DNA of 64,000 bases from Dyadobacter chenwenxiniae. Lineage in GTDB: Bacteria > Bacteroidota > Bacteroidia > Cytophagales > Spirosomataceae. Within the stretch, counting starts at the first letter, position 1, and every line of letters begins with the position of its first letter. The notes under the pieces were generated by a model that had not been told where the DNA came from, made no database searches, and saw nothing but the letters and a program-made list of their open reading frames with translations. This document shows positions 45,227-53,041 of this stretch, piece after piece. A program made the position numbers and the translations under genes. The stretch lies in contig NZ_CP094997.1 of the NCBI RefSeq assembly GCF_022869785.1, positions 4,898,001 to 4,962,000 of the forward strand, in the 5' to 3' direction.

Positions 45227-47035
45227 ATGCCCAAAAAGAACCCTGAACACGCCCGGATTGAGGATTATGGGCTAATTGGAAACCTCAAAACCGTTGCCCT
45301 TGTTTCCGTGGAAGGCTCAATCGATTTTATGTGTTATCCCGCTTTCGATTCGCCGACTGTTTTTGCAAAACTACTGGACAACAAAAGTGGCGGCAGTTTT
45401 GCCATTTTTCCGCAAATGGACGGATACAACACCAAGCAGCTTTACCTGCCGGCCACAGCAGTGCTGCTCACCCGATTTTTCTCAGAAGAGGGCATAGCCG
45501 AAGTCACCGACTACATGCCGGTCGATGACCGGATGGATAAATCAAATGCGATTGTGCGGCAGGTGAAAACGGTTCGGGGGAATATCACTTTCCGGGCGAA
45601 GTGTGCGCCTGCTTTTAACTACGCCAATGCTTCGCATACGTGTGAGATGCGTGACGCAGGGGTGTATTTCAATGCAAATGATGCGGATGGGACAGTGATG
45701 CGCCTGATCGCAGATGTCCCTTTGCAGATCAAGCAAAACACTGGTTACGCCGAGTTTACGCTTGAACAGGGTAAAACTGCTTACCTGGTGCTGGAATGCG
45801 GCAAAACGCAGGTCGAAGACGAAAACCCGATTGAAGATTATAAGAAAAATACTTACCAGGATACGGTCGACTTCTGGCGGAAATGGTCCAAAAAATCCAG
45901 TTACAAAGGTCGCTGGACCGGCACTGTGAACCGCTCGGCGATTACACTCAAATTGCTCACTTCCCGCGAGCAGGGTTCCATGGTGGCGGCCCCGACATTC
46001 AGTTTGCCGGAGTTGATCGGTGGCGGGCGCAACTGGGATTACCGTTTCATGTGGATCAGGGACGCGGCTTTCACGATGTACGCATTCCTCCGGCTCGGTT
46101 ATACAGATGAGGCCACGGCATTTCTGGAATGGATCCACGATCGCTGCCAGGAAGACAAGCTTTACCTCATGTACACAATCGATGGCGGGCATGATATGAC
46201 GGAACAAGCGCTTGAACATTTGAGCGGTTATCAGAATTCAAAACCCGTAAGGATCGGCAATGGGGCGCAGGACCAGTATCAGCTCGATATTTACGGTGAG
46301 CTGATCGACACCATTTACATTTATAATAAGCAGCATTCCGCGATCACTTTTGAGTTCTGGGAAACCATTGTGAAACAGGTTAATGTGGTTATCAAACAGT
46401 GGAAAACGGCCGATCACGGAATTTGGGAGATACGCAATACCGAAAAGCACTTTCTGCACAGCCGGCTTATGTGCTGGGTGGCGATGGACCGCGCAATCAA
46501 AATTGGCCAGCACCGCTCCTTCCCTTTCCCGGAAAATGACTGGAAAAAGGTGCGCGACGATATTTATACAGACATTTATGACAATTTCTGGAACGACGAA
46601 ATCGGGGCCTGGGTGCAGCACAAAGGCGCAAAAAGTGTTGACGCCAGTGTGTTACTCATGTCGCTGATGCATTTTATCGCACCCCGCGAACCGCGCTGGC
46701 TGTCCACATTGAAAGTCGTGGAAGAACAATTGGGTGTGGACGTCCTTTTGTACCGTTATAAAAACGGCGAAACGTCATTCGACGGCCTGGAAGGGGAAGA
46801 AGGCACATTCAATATGTGCTCGTTCTGGTATATAGAGTCCCTTGCCAAAAGTGGAGAAGTAGCCAAAGCGCTGGATAGTTTTGAAAAAATGATAGGATAT
46901 GCCAACCACCTGGGCCTGTTTAGCGAGCAGATCGGACACAAGGCCGAGCACCTGGGAAATTTCCCGCAGGCATTTACACATTTGGCTTTAATCAGTGCGG
47001 CGTTAGAGATTGATAAGCAGATGGACCGACAGTAA
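45227..47035 (+). CDS. Glycoside hydrolase family 15 (glucoamylase/trehalase-like) protein
   Basis: 602 residues. The ATG at 45227 gives MPKKNPEHARIEDYGLIGN, the usual start of bacterial GH15 proteins; a GTG 15 codons upstream is less likely. The N-terminal trehalase-associated beta domain leads to the catalytic (alpha/alpha)6 barrel: ELIGGGRNWDYRFMWIRDAAFTMYAFLRLGY holds the general acid region and GLEGEEGTFNMCSFW the catalytic-base Glu. There is no signal peptide, so it is cytosolic. Trehalose or alpha-glucan hydrolysis is likely. Confidence 0.92.
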   Translation: MPKKNPEHARIEDYGLIGNLKTVALVSVEGSIDFMCYPAFDSPTVFAKLLDNKSGGSFAIFPQMDGYNTKQLYLPATAVLLTRFFSEEGIAEVTDYMPVDDRMDKSNAIVRQVKTVRGNITFRAKCAPAFNYANASHTCEMRDAGVYFNANDADGTVMRLIADVPLQIKQNTGYAEFTLEQGKTAYLVLECGKTQVEDENPIEDYKKNTYQDTVDFWRKWSKKSSYKGRWTGTVNRSAITLKLLTSREQGSMVAAPTFSLPELIGGGRNWDYRFMWIRDAAFTMYAFLRLGYTDEATAFLEWIHDRCQEDKLYLMYTIDGGHDMTEQALEHLSGYQNSKPVRIGNGAQDQYQLDIYGELIDTIYIYNKQHSAITFEFWETIVKQVNVVIKQWKTADHGIWEIRNTEKHFLHSRLMCWVAMDRAIKIGQHRSFPFPENDWKKVRDDIYTDIYDNFWNDEIGAWVQHKGAKSVDASVLLMSLMHFIAPREPRWLSTLKVVEEQLGVDVLLYRYKNGETSFDGLEGEEGTFNMCSFWYIESLAKSGEVAKALDSFEKMIGYANHLGLFSEQIGHKAEHLGNFPQAFTHLALISAALEIDKQMDRQ

Positions 47036-47144
47036 TGCATGGATAGCGCAGGTTCAGGCGCTCGTTTGCCGACCATTTCGGCAATCGCACATTGCGACCT
47101 GTTGAAATATATTATGTAAGTTGGAATCCGAAAACGATTCAACC

Positions 47145-47918
47145 ATGAGTGAAACCAAATTCAACATTGCCGTATTGATCGACGGGGACAATGCGCAGGC
47201 CAAATTGATGAAGGAAACATTGGAAGAAGTTTCCAAATACGGAAAAGCGACCATCCGACGCATATATGGCGACTGGACCACGTCTCAAATGAACAGCTGG
47301 AAGGACATTGTGAACCAGCATTCGATCAGTCCGATCCAGAAATTTTCTTACACGACAGGCAAAAACTCCACCGACAGTTCGCTCATTATTGATGCCATGG
47401 ACATTCTGCACAGCAAAAGTGTGGAAGGATTTTGCATTGTGTCGAGCGACAGCGATTACACCGGGCTTGCCAAAAGAATCCGCGAAGAAGGGCTTTTCGT
47501 GATGGGAATCGGGCGGAAAAATACACCCATTGCATTCGTAAATTCCTGCGAGATCTTCACATTCAGCGAAAACCTCGTGGCCGAGCTGGAAACGAATGTT
47601 GAGGAACCTGAGCCGCTGAAAGTGGATGTTACCCCAAAGGAAATTGTAAAAAAGGAGCCAAAAAAGCCGGAAACCAAACACAAGTTCCCAAAGATCGACA
47701 TGAACATTATCGATAGGGCATTCGAGATTTCGGCCAATGAGGAAGAAGAAGCATTCATTTCCAAAATCGGCACCTCACTTCGAAAAATCGACCCCAGCTT
47801 CGACTCCCGCACCTACGGATTCAAGACATTGACCTCACTATTTAAAAGTCTGGCGAAATATAAAATCGTCAAAAATGATGTAAACGGCCTGAACCACCCG
47901 CTGGTAAGGTTGAAATGA
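47145..47918 (+). CDS. NYN domain protein with C-terminal LOTUS/OST-HTH domain
   Basis: 257 residues from the ATG at 47145. The NYN (PIN-like, LabA-type) nuclease domain shows its acidic residues in AVLIDGDNAQA, KNSTDSSLIIDAMDIL and CIVSSDSDYTGLAKRIRE. A Glu/Lys-Pro-rich linker (about 155-185) leads to a winged-helix OST-HTH/LOTUS domain (DPSFDSRTYGFKTLTSLFKSLAKYKIVK). The architecture suggests an RNA-binding, possibly RNA-cleaving protein. It stands alone. Confidence 0.88.
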   Translation: MSETKFNIAVLIDGDNAQAKLMKETLEEVSKYGKATIRRIYGDWTTSQMNSWKDIVNQHSISPIQKFSYTTGKNSTDSSLIIDAMDILHSKSVEGFCIVSSDSDYTGLAKRIREEGLFVMGIGRKNTPIAFVNSCEIFTFSENLVAELETNVEEPEPLKVDVTPKEIVKKEPKKPETKHKFPKIDMNIIDRAFEISANEEEEAFISKIGTSLRKIDPSFDSRTYGFKTLTSLFKSLAKYKIVKNDVNGLNHPLVRLK

Positions 47919-48012
47919 CTGAGCATGAATCGGCGACGGGCGTGATTATGCTAAAGGGATAAACAATGCAATCGCTAAATCGCGGAGACGCCGGTTAACC
48001 AAAGAGGATTAT

Positions 48013-48513
48013 ATGGAAAAAACAGTATCCAGGGGATTGCTGGTAATATATTTAGTGATATTGATATGGTTTGTGCTCTTCAAGTTGACATTCAGTATTC
48101 CGTCCCTGCTTGCCGGTGCAAACAGAACACTCAACCTGATTCCATTTGCTGCGCCTGCCATCAAAAATGGCCGAGTCAATTATGGAGAAATGATTATGAA
48201 TTGTGTGATCTTCATTCCATTCGGTTTGCTTTTGAGCGCCAGTTTTAAAAAAGCCAAATTCCTACCAAAGCTCGGTTTTATACTTGCATTCAGCTTCATA
48301 GTGGAGCTGCTTCAATACATATTCGGAATTGGGGCAACGGATATAACCGACTTAATCACAAATACTTTGGGTGGATTTCTCGGACTTCAACTCTACGATT
48401 TGAGCAATAAATATATTTCAAGTAAAAATTTAGACCGGGCCATCATCGTCATCGGAATACTCCTGCTCCTCGCTTCCCTGTTTATGCGATTTATTTTTAT
48501 AATTCTGCGGTAA
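48013..48513 (+). CDS. VanZ-like family membrane protein
   Basis: 166 residues with five hydrophobic segments. VanZ-like hallmarks are RTLNLIPFAAP near residue 36, MNCVIFIPFGLLLS and the IVELLQYIFGIGATDITDLITNTLGGFLG block with conserved Asp and Asn. VanZ gives slight teicoplanin resistance in enterococci, but this broad family has no set function in Bacteroidota. Confidence 0.87.
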   Translation: MEKTVSRGLLVIYLVILIWFVLFKLTFSIPSLLAGANRTLNLIPFAAPAIKNGRVNYGEMIMNCVIFIPFGLLLSASFKKAKFLPKLGFILAFSFIVELLQYIFGIGATDITDLITNTLGGFLGLQLYDLSNKYISSKNLDRAIIVIGILLLLASLFMRFIFIILR

Positions 48514-48567
48514 CGGGGGTAATTATCTCGCTCAAAGCGATTGGGATGCGTGAGTTATGTTAGAACT

Positions 48568-48597
48568 TTGTTTCGTTTATTTCGTTTGCTACCTTTA
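48568..48597 (+). promoter_or_regulatory. Promoter of the HTH-PIN pair
   Basis: TTG (48568-48570), a 19-base spacer, then TACCTTTA (48590-48597) fits the Bacteroidota TTG-N19-TAnnTTTG promoter at all but the last base. The spacer contains the direct repeat TTTCGTTTATTTCGTTTG. It lies 18 bases before the ATG at 48616, excluding starts further upstream. Confidence 0.6.
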
Positions 48598-48615
48598 TGG
48601 AAATTTACTCACGAG

Positions 48616-49065
48616 ATGGAAACTGTATTAGAAAGGCCAACAAAACGAGAACAGAAAATGGCAAGCGAATCGGTAACAAACTTTACTTCTGCGATATCGA
48701 GGCGAAAGTCCGATACTGTCAACATTAGGATTCAGGAAAGTGAGGAATTGTTTACGATACCCAGGAGAGCGCTCGAATTTCTTTCACATATCCTGTCTAT
48801 AATGGCAGAGGGGAAGGCGATTTCAGTATTCCCATCTGAATCTGAACTTAGTACGCAGCAAGCTGCCGACATTCTCCATGTGTCCCGGCCACATATTGTG
48901 AAGCTGCTCGAACAAGGAGTTATTCCATTCAAAAAAGCAGGCAGTCACAGGAGGATTTTGCTGGAAGACCTCATGAAACATGCCGCAATGCAAAAAGAAA
49001 CAACAAGAAAAAGCCTTAAATTTCTTGTCGAACAGGCGCAGGATTTAAATCTGGGTTACGAATGA
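48616..49065 (+). CDS. Excisionase-type HTH antitoxin paired with a PIN toxin
   Basis: 149 residues from the ATG at 48616 (one at 48658 is possible). A MerR/excisionase-like HTH is clear: ELSTQQAADILHVSRPHIVKLLEQGVIPFKKAGSHRRILLEDLMKH. The N-terminal 60 residues may form the promoter-proximal oligomerisation part. The stop overlaps the PIN gene start by four bases, and such HTH-PIN pairs behave as type II toxin-antitoxin modules. DNA binding would give autoregulation. Confidence 0.85.
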   Translation: METVLERPTKREQKMASESVTNFTSAISRRKSDTVNIRIQESEELFTIPRRALEFLSHILSIMAEGKAISVFPSESELSTQQAADILHVSRPHIVKLLEQGVIPFKKAGSHRRILLEDLMKHAAMQKETTRKSLKFLVEQAQDLNLGYE

Positions 49066-49640
49066 TTCATTCCGCGAGGTTTGTAGCAATCCTCGACGCC
49101 TGCGTGCTTTATCCAGCACCAATACGGGACTTGCTGCTATACCTTGCAGATGCGGAATTGTACACTCCAAAATGGACTGACAAAATTCACGAAGAATGGA
49201 CGCAGAGCTTGCTGAAGAAGAGGTCGGATATTTCATCCGAACAACTGCGAAAAACGATCGCCGCTATGCATAATGCCTTTCCCGATGCCAATGTATTGAA
49301 CTACCAGTCGCTAATGAAATCGCTTGAGTTGCCAGATCCCAATGACGCACATGTCCTTGCCGCAGCTGTGCGCTGTAATGCCGATGTCCTTGTAACTGCC
49401 AATATAAAAGACTTTCCAAAGGAATACCTGCAACAATTTGATATTGAGCCACAACACCCGGATGTTTTTATTTCAAACCTGATCGAATTAAACCCGGATA
49501 ATACTTTGAAAGCATTTGAAAATCAGGTCGGGAATTTGAGAAAACCATCTCTAACAGCATGTGCGGTTCTTGACAAACTGGAAAAAGTAGGTTTGATAAA
49601 AACATCTAGCATGTTTCTGCGGCTGATGCAATCACTCTAG
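49062..49640 (+). CDS. PIN domain ribonuclease toxin
   Basis: 192 residues. PIN-domain acidic residues are visible in FVAILDACVLYPAPIRD (first Asp), HEEWTQSL (Glu), LPDPNDAHVLAAAVRCNADVLVTANIKDFP (two further Asp). The domain ends near residue 140; the tail (about 140-192) is a helical extension as in other HTH-linked PIN proteins. It likely cuts RNA when not held by the upstream antitoxin. Confidence 0.87.
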   Translation: MIHSARFVAILDACVLYPAPIRDLLLYLADAELYTPKWTDKIHEEWTQSLLKKRSDISSEQLRKTIAAMHNAFPDANVLNYQSLMKSLELPDPNDAHVLAAAVRCNADVLVTANIKDFPKEYLQQFDIEPQHPDVFISNLIELNPDNTLKAFENQVGNLRKPSLTACAVLDKLEKVGLIKTSSMFLRLMQSL

Positions 49641-49646
49641 TAATTA

Positions 49647-49696
49647 TCAACAACAAAGCCAGACAATCAATCTAAATTATCTGGCTTTGTTGTTGA
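49647..49696. terminator. Bidirectional hairpin after the PIN gene
   Basis: A perfect 17-bp stem (49647-49663 with 49680-49696; core AACAAAGCCAGA) encloses a 16-base loop. It is six bases after the PIN stop and also downstream of the small minus-strand gene at 49739. There is no strong T-run, so efficiency is uncertain. Confidence 0.65.
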
Positions 49697-49738
49697 AATC
49701 AGCTTAAAAGTCACCCATTCATCGCGCCGGCAACCCGG

Positions 49739-49981
49739 TCATTTCTTCATTTCTCCAACCCGCTGAAAAAAGAACAGCAACTCCTTAAAGGAAGTAAAAA
49801 TGTCATTCGCACGGCGGCTGTGGCCCAGCTCAGTCTGCGCCGCCATGTAACCGCTGTAAATGTCCCAAAGGTCATTCATCCAGCTAGCAGGGCTGCTTTG
49901 ACTAAGCAACTCCGCGACTTCCCGGCCATAAGACAGGTGCCTCGAATCCAGGGATTCGTCGGAATTTGGTTGTGTTTGCAT
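49739..49981 (-). CDS. Hypothetical small protein with a structured leader
   Basis: 80 residues, ATG at 49981, family not recognised. It is soluble, with predicted helices (REVAELLSQSSPASWMNDLWDIYSGYMAAQ) and a C-terminal FTSFKELLFFFQRVGEMKK. The 120-base stretch upstream has three ATGTWACAT motifs and a long-range stem, which implies regulated expression. It lies in an accessory stretch between toxin-antitoxin and tcmP genes. Confidence 0.55.
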   Translation of the reverse strand: MQTQPNSDESLDSRHLSYGREVAELLSQSSPASWMNDLWDIYSGYMAAQTELGHSRRANDIFTSFKELLFFFQRVGEMKK

Positions 49982-50115
49982 AATGTTACATTATTAGGAT
50001 GGAAAACAGGGGTGCCCTGTTTTAGGTGTCCTAGCAGATGTAACACCGCTCGGGGAGCTTTCGCCGACCCCCACCATAACAGGGCATTTCTTGCAAGATT
50101 CTTCATATGTTACAT
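49981..50115 (-). promoter_or_regulatory. Structured leader or operator region with three ATGTWACAT motifs
   Basis: Copies lie at 49981-49993 (TAATGTTACATTA, a palindrome over the start codon), 50038-50046 (ATGTAACAC) and 50107-50115 (ATGTTACAT). Between them TGCCCTGTT (50013-50021) pairs with AACAGGGCA (50078-50086), enclosing a GC-rich inner region with GGGG and CCCC arms. This could be a cis-regulatory RNA, a small RNA, or operator DNA for a dimeric repressor. Confidence 0.5.
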
Positions 50116-50406
50116 TTGATTAGGAGCTTGAAGGTTCGGAAGAAATTTGGAGAAATGCAAATTTGAAGGAGATTGTGTTCATCATTACAGACACTTTGTA
50201 AATTCATAAAAACATAACCGTTGCCGTTAAATAAGTGAGTGTTTAAAATAATGCCATTTATTCAAGCGATTAGGTTTATTCTAGGAAAATTTTGACATTT
50301 TCGGAAATTTCATCCTAAGGTGAGGGTTACCTAATTTCTTACGCTCAAATCTTGCAAACGCTGATAAAAAGAGATGATTCTAGCAAATAAACCTTACTCA
50401 TAAAAA
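50116..50406. other. AT-rich spacer before tcmP
   Basis: About 290 bases with low GC. No ORF, hairpin or consensus promoter could be assigned with confidence; it probably holds the tcmP promoter. Confidence 0.4.
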
Positions 50407-51123
50407 ATGCAAAGAGATTTACATGCAAAGCCCTTTGATGAAGGAACAAGATCTAAACTAGCAATTTTTCGAGATTACCTGAGGGAGTGGTTACCAGTTT
50501 TTTTTGCTCGAAAAGAGACTATTTGGCATACCATTAATATTTATGATTTCTTTTCTGGTCCCGGTTCGGATAACTATGGAAACAAAGGAACACCATTGAT
50601 AATACTGGACGAACTTAGTCCATACTTTCAGACGATAATTGATAAACAACTGATAGTCAACTTATATTTTAACGAGTATGATAAGGATAAATACAAATCA
50701 TTACGCGATATTGTTTTGACTGAAAACGGAGAGGTGCCTCCTTATTCTTGTAAGATTACTAATCTGGATTTTAAAATCGCATTTGACTTCGAGTACCCAA
50801 CTATGTGTCGTAGTAAAAGTGTTAATTTACTCTTTCTGGATCAAACCGGAGTTAAGCACATTAATGAAGAAGTTTTCTCAAAGATTATTCATTTGAGGCA
50901 GACAGACTTTTTATTTTTTATATCCTCTTCTACCATAAAAAGATTTGTTGATCATCCTTCGATATCACAGTACATAAAGCTAAGTAGTGAAGACATTGAA
51001 AGAACACCGTATCATAAGATACATCGTTTGGTGTTAGAATACTATAAAAGCCTTATACCAAGAAATAAGGATTATTATCTCGCTTCGTTTTCGTTGAAAA
51101 AAATGCAGGTTTATATGGATTAA
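50407..51123 (+). CDS. tcmP: Three-Cys-motif partner protein TcmP, N-terminal part (frameshifted)
   Basis: The 238-residue frame covers the main part of TcmP: DEGTRSKLAIFRDYLREWLPVFF, INIYDFFSGPGSD (a glycine-rich, methyltransferase-like loop), NLLFLDQTGVKHI and FLFFISSSTIKRF. At an A7 run (51097-51103) the frame passes into a short tail, QVYMD. A -1 step there restores NAGLYGLIFGSGHVLGFEKF and the rest of the protein (to 51506), giving about 366 residues in all. The cause may be mutation, phase variation, sequencing error or slippage. TcmP is always defined by its three-Cys-motif partner, here the next gene. AT-rich and probably acquired. Confidence 0.82.
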   Translation: MQRDLHAKPFDEGTRSKLAIFRDYLREWLPVFFARKETIWHTINIYDFFSGPGSDNYGNKGTPLIILDELSPYFQTIIDKQLIVNLYFNEYDKDKYKSLRDIVLTENGEVPPYSCKITNLDFKIAFDFEYPTMCRSKSVNLLFLDQTGVKHINEEVFSKIIHLRQTDFLFFISSSTIKRFVDHPSISQYIKLSSEDIERTPYHKIHRLVLEYYKSLIPRNKDYYLASFSLKKMQVYMD

Positions 51124-51140
51124 TATTTGGAAGTGGGCAT

Positions 51141-51506
51141 GTGCTTGGGTTTGAAAAGTTTCTTAAAACTTGTTGGAATGCAGATCCTGAACGTGGAGAA
51201 GCTAATTTTGATATCGATGACGACAAAATTCAAAAAGGGCAATACAATATCTTCACAAACGACATTCAAAAACCAAAAAAAGTAGATTTATTTGAACGAG
51301 AATTGCGGGAGAAGATCATGACAAAAATTCTTGTAACTGATAAAGACATTTATCTTTTTACATTGTCTAATGGCTTTTTGCCATACCATGCCAGGAAGGT
51401 CGTTTCAAGCATGATTAGGGACGATAAGATACAAAAATGTAACTTAAACCTAACGACAGAGGTTTGCAAAACTAAGTTTCCATTAACACAAGTTAAACTG
51501 AAATAA
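51141..51506 (+). CDS. TcmP, C-terminal part in the shifted frame
   Basis: Continuation of tcmP in the -1 frame. The frame is open back to the A7 run at 51097-51103, so no separate start is needed. It includes GFEKFLKTCWNADPERGEANFDID and a winged-helix-like end (IYLFTLSNGFLPYHARKVVSSMIRDDKIQ). On its own it would lack the catalytic-like part. Its stop is two bases before the start of the partner gene. Confidence 0.75.
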   Translation: MLGFEKFLKTCWNADPERGEANFDIDDDKIQKGQYNIFTNDIQKPKKVDLFERELREKIMTKILVTDKDIYLFTLSNGFLPYHARKVVSSMIRDDKIQKCNLNLTTEVCKTKFPLTQVKLK

Positions 51507-51507
51507 C

Positions 51508-52233
51508 ATGGCACAATCAAGTATTGAATGGACAGAAATGACCTGGAATCCTACAACTGGATGCACGAAAATCTCTACTGGATGCAAATTTTGTTATGCG
51601 GAAATCATGTCCAAGAGATTGCAAGCAATGGGAATTGAAAAATATAAAGACAATTTTGAAGTTAGGACGCATGAAGATTCTCTCTCGACTCCATACACAT
51701 GGAAAAACTCGAAAGTTGTATTTGTGAATTCAATGAGCGACTTGTTTCACAAAGAAATTCCCCTCAATTTTATTAAGAAAGTTTTTGAAGTGATGAACGA
51801 GAATCCGCAGCACGTATTTCAGGTTTTAACCAAAAGAGCGGACAGGTTGTTAGAACTTCATAAAGAATTGAAATGGAGTCATAACATTTGGATGGGAGTT
51901 TCAGTTGAAAATGAAAATGTTACGAGCAGGATCGATTATTTGCGGGAAACAAGAGCAAAAGTGAAATTTCTATCTTGCGAACCTTTATTAGGTCCTTTAT
52001 CCAATTTAAACCTTACCGGGATTGATTGGGTCATTGTTGGCGGTGAAAGCGGGCACAAGCCTAGAGCAATGAATATAGATTGGGTTTTGGATATACAACA
52101 ACAATGTAAAGATAGCGATGTAGCATTTTTCTTTAAACAATGGGGCGGAAAGAACAAAAAGGAGAGTGGAAGACTATTAAACGGCAGAACATATGACGAA
52201 ATGCCTGAAATTTTGTTACAAGAAAGCGTTTAA
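51508..52233 (+). CDS. Three-Cys-motif (phage Gp37/Gp68, DUF5131) protein
   Basis: 241 residues. The N-terminus has SSIEWTEMTWNPTTGC followed by TKISTGCKFCYAE, so the three Cys are arranged C-x6-C-x2-C, radical-SAM-like. VFVNSMSDLFH, VLTKRADRL, NIWMGVSVEN and WVIVGGESG are further family blocks. The family is found in phages and genomic islands and is suggested to modify nucleic acid, but the reaction is unproven. It is coupled to tcmP, which defines the pair. Confidence 0.9.
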   Translation: MAQSSIEWTEMTWNPTTGCTKISTGCKFCYAEIMSKRLQAMGIEKYKDNFEVRTHEDSLSTPYTWKNSKVVFVNSMSDLFHKEIPLNFIKKVFEVMNENPQHVFQVLTKRADRLLELHKELKWSHNIWMGVSVENENVTSRIDYLRETRAKVKFLSCEPLLGPLSNLNLTGIDWVIVGGESGHKPRAMNIDWVLDIQQQCKDSDVAFFFKQWGGKNKKESGRLLNGRTYDEMPEILLQESV

Positions 52234-52236
52234 CTC

Positions 52237-52371
52237 CTGAACATAGCAATTGAAAATACTGAAACCGACATCTTTTTCGCCAACCCGCAAATTCTGAATG
52301 CCACTAAGGAAGGTATTGAGGATGTTAAGGCTGGAAGAGTGACTTCCATCCGCGACCTCAAAAACATATGA
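52237..52371 (+). pseudogene. Remnant of a small antitoxin-like gene
   Basis: An open frame without a start codon reads LNIAIENTETDIFFANPQ then LNATKEGIEDVKAGRVTSIR and DLKNI before TGA. The KAGRV-xx-IxDLKN ending resembles the C-terminus of RelE-linked antitoxins in Bacteroidota. The start is missing, apparently cut at the end of the tcmP cassette. No intact toxin follows. Confidence 0.45.
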
Positions 52372-52530
52372 GCAGATATTCTGTAATCTCTCTGGTACCC
52401 GTACTTTATCAGCTATCTTAATCCATCCTTACATAGATTTAGCAGAAGCATTCAGATAGGCGAGTAAGAATTATATTCAAACCAGCTTGCACGAAATTGA
52501 TTAACTTAACAATCAAAACAAAGGTGTAAG
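52372..52530. other. Non-coding stretch after the antitoxin remnant
   Basis: About 160 bases with no ORF of note; likely decayed toxin sequence and the upstream region of the VOC gene. Confidence 0.35.
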
Positions 52531-52919
52531 ATGTCTGCTCAAACTACTTCGCGCCGCAACTTGTTATTCCGAATGGAATCACGAATGTTGATTTTTACAT
52601 ACAAGCGTTCGGAGCTATTGAACTGCGGAGAGTCTCTAACAGCGACGGGAGTATACACGTTTCGGAGTTGTCAATCGGCGGTGCTATTTTCCATCTACAT
52701 GAAGAAACCGCTGACCCGAAAGCTTTTTGCCCGAAACGCCACGATGGGACCACTGTAACGATCGGGCTCTTTGTTGCGGATGTGGATGCAGTTATGAATC
52801 AGGCAAGTGCCGCTGGCGGAGAAGTCATTTCGCCCGCTCAGGATTATGACTACGGCTACCGCCAGGGCAAGATTAGGGACCCATTTGGGCACATTTGGAT
52901 GATTGAGGCAGAGATTTAA
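52531..52919 (+). pseudogene. VOC (glyoxalase/PhnB-like) family protein, frameshifted at the start
   Basis: One frame gives a clear VOC protein: APQLVIPNGITNVDFYIQAF, GAIELRR, then LSIGGAIFHLHEETADP, VTIGLFVADVDAVMNQASAAGGEVISPAQDY and GKIRDPFGHIWMIEAEI to the stop at 52919. It has no ATG in frame, because the ATG at 52531 is in a different frame. A single-base indel within the first few codons explains this. Either the gene is dead, or the indel is a sequencing error. The family binds metal at a His/Glu site. Confidence 0.7.
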
Positions 52920-52937
52920 TACACCCAACTCATTCCA

Positions 52938-53041
52938 TTCCACCGCAGCACTCATCCCGTTCCACCACGGCACTCATTCAATCATTCAATCATTCGGCTC
53001 CACCGCGGCACTCATTCGGTTCCACCGCGGCACTCATTCAC
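52938..53041. repeat. Four-copy 22-bp minisatellite
   Basis: Units of TTCCACCGCGGCACTCATTC plus two bases start at 52938, 52960, 52998 and 53020; units two and three are separated by a 16-base ATTCA-rich spacer. It lies between the VOC gene and the 3' end of the permease gene, touching the permease stop. Confidence 0.75.

Noticed and set aside
45542..46219. 225-residue open frame on the minus strand
   Set aside because: Antisense to the GH15 gene with no recognisable motif.
49876..50106. 76-residue frame starting upstream of the 80-residue ORF
   Set aside because: It reads through the palindromic leader in another frame; the leader structure explains the open frame better, although leader translation cannot be excluded.
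52938..53041. CRISPR array
   Set aside because: Repeats are nearly contiguous with no unique spacers of uniform length and no cas genes.
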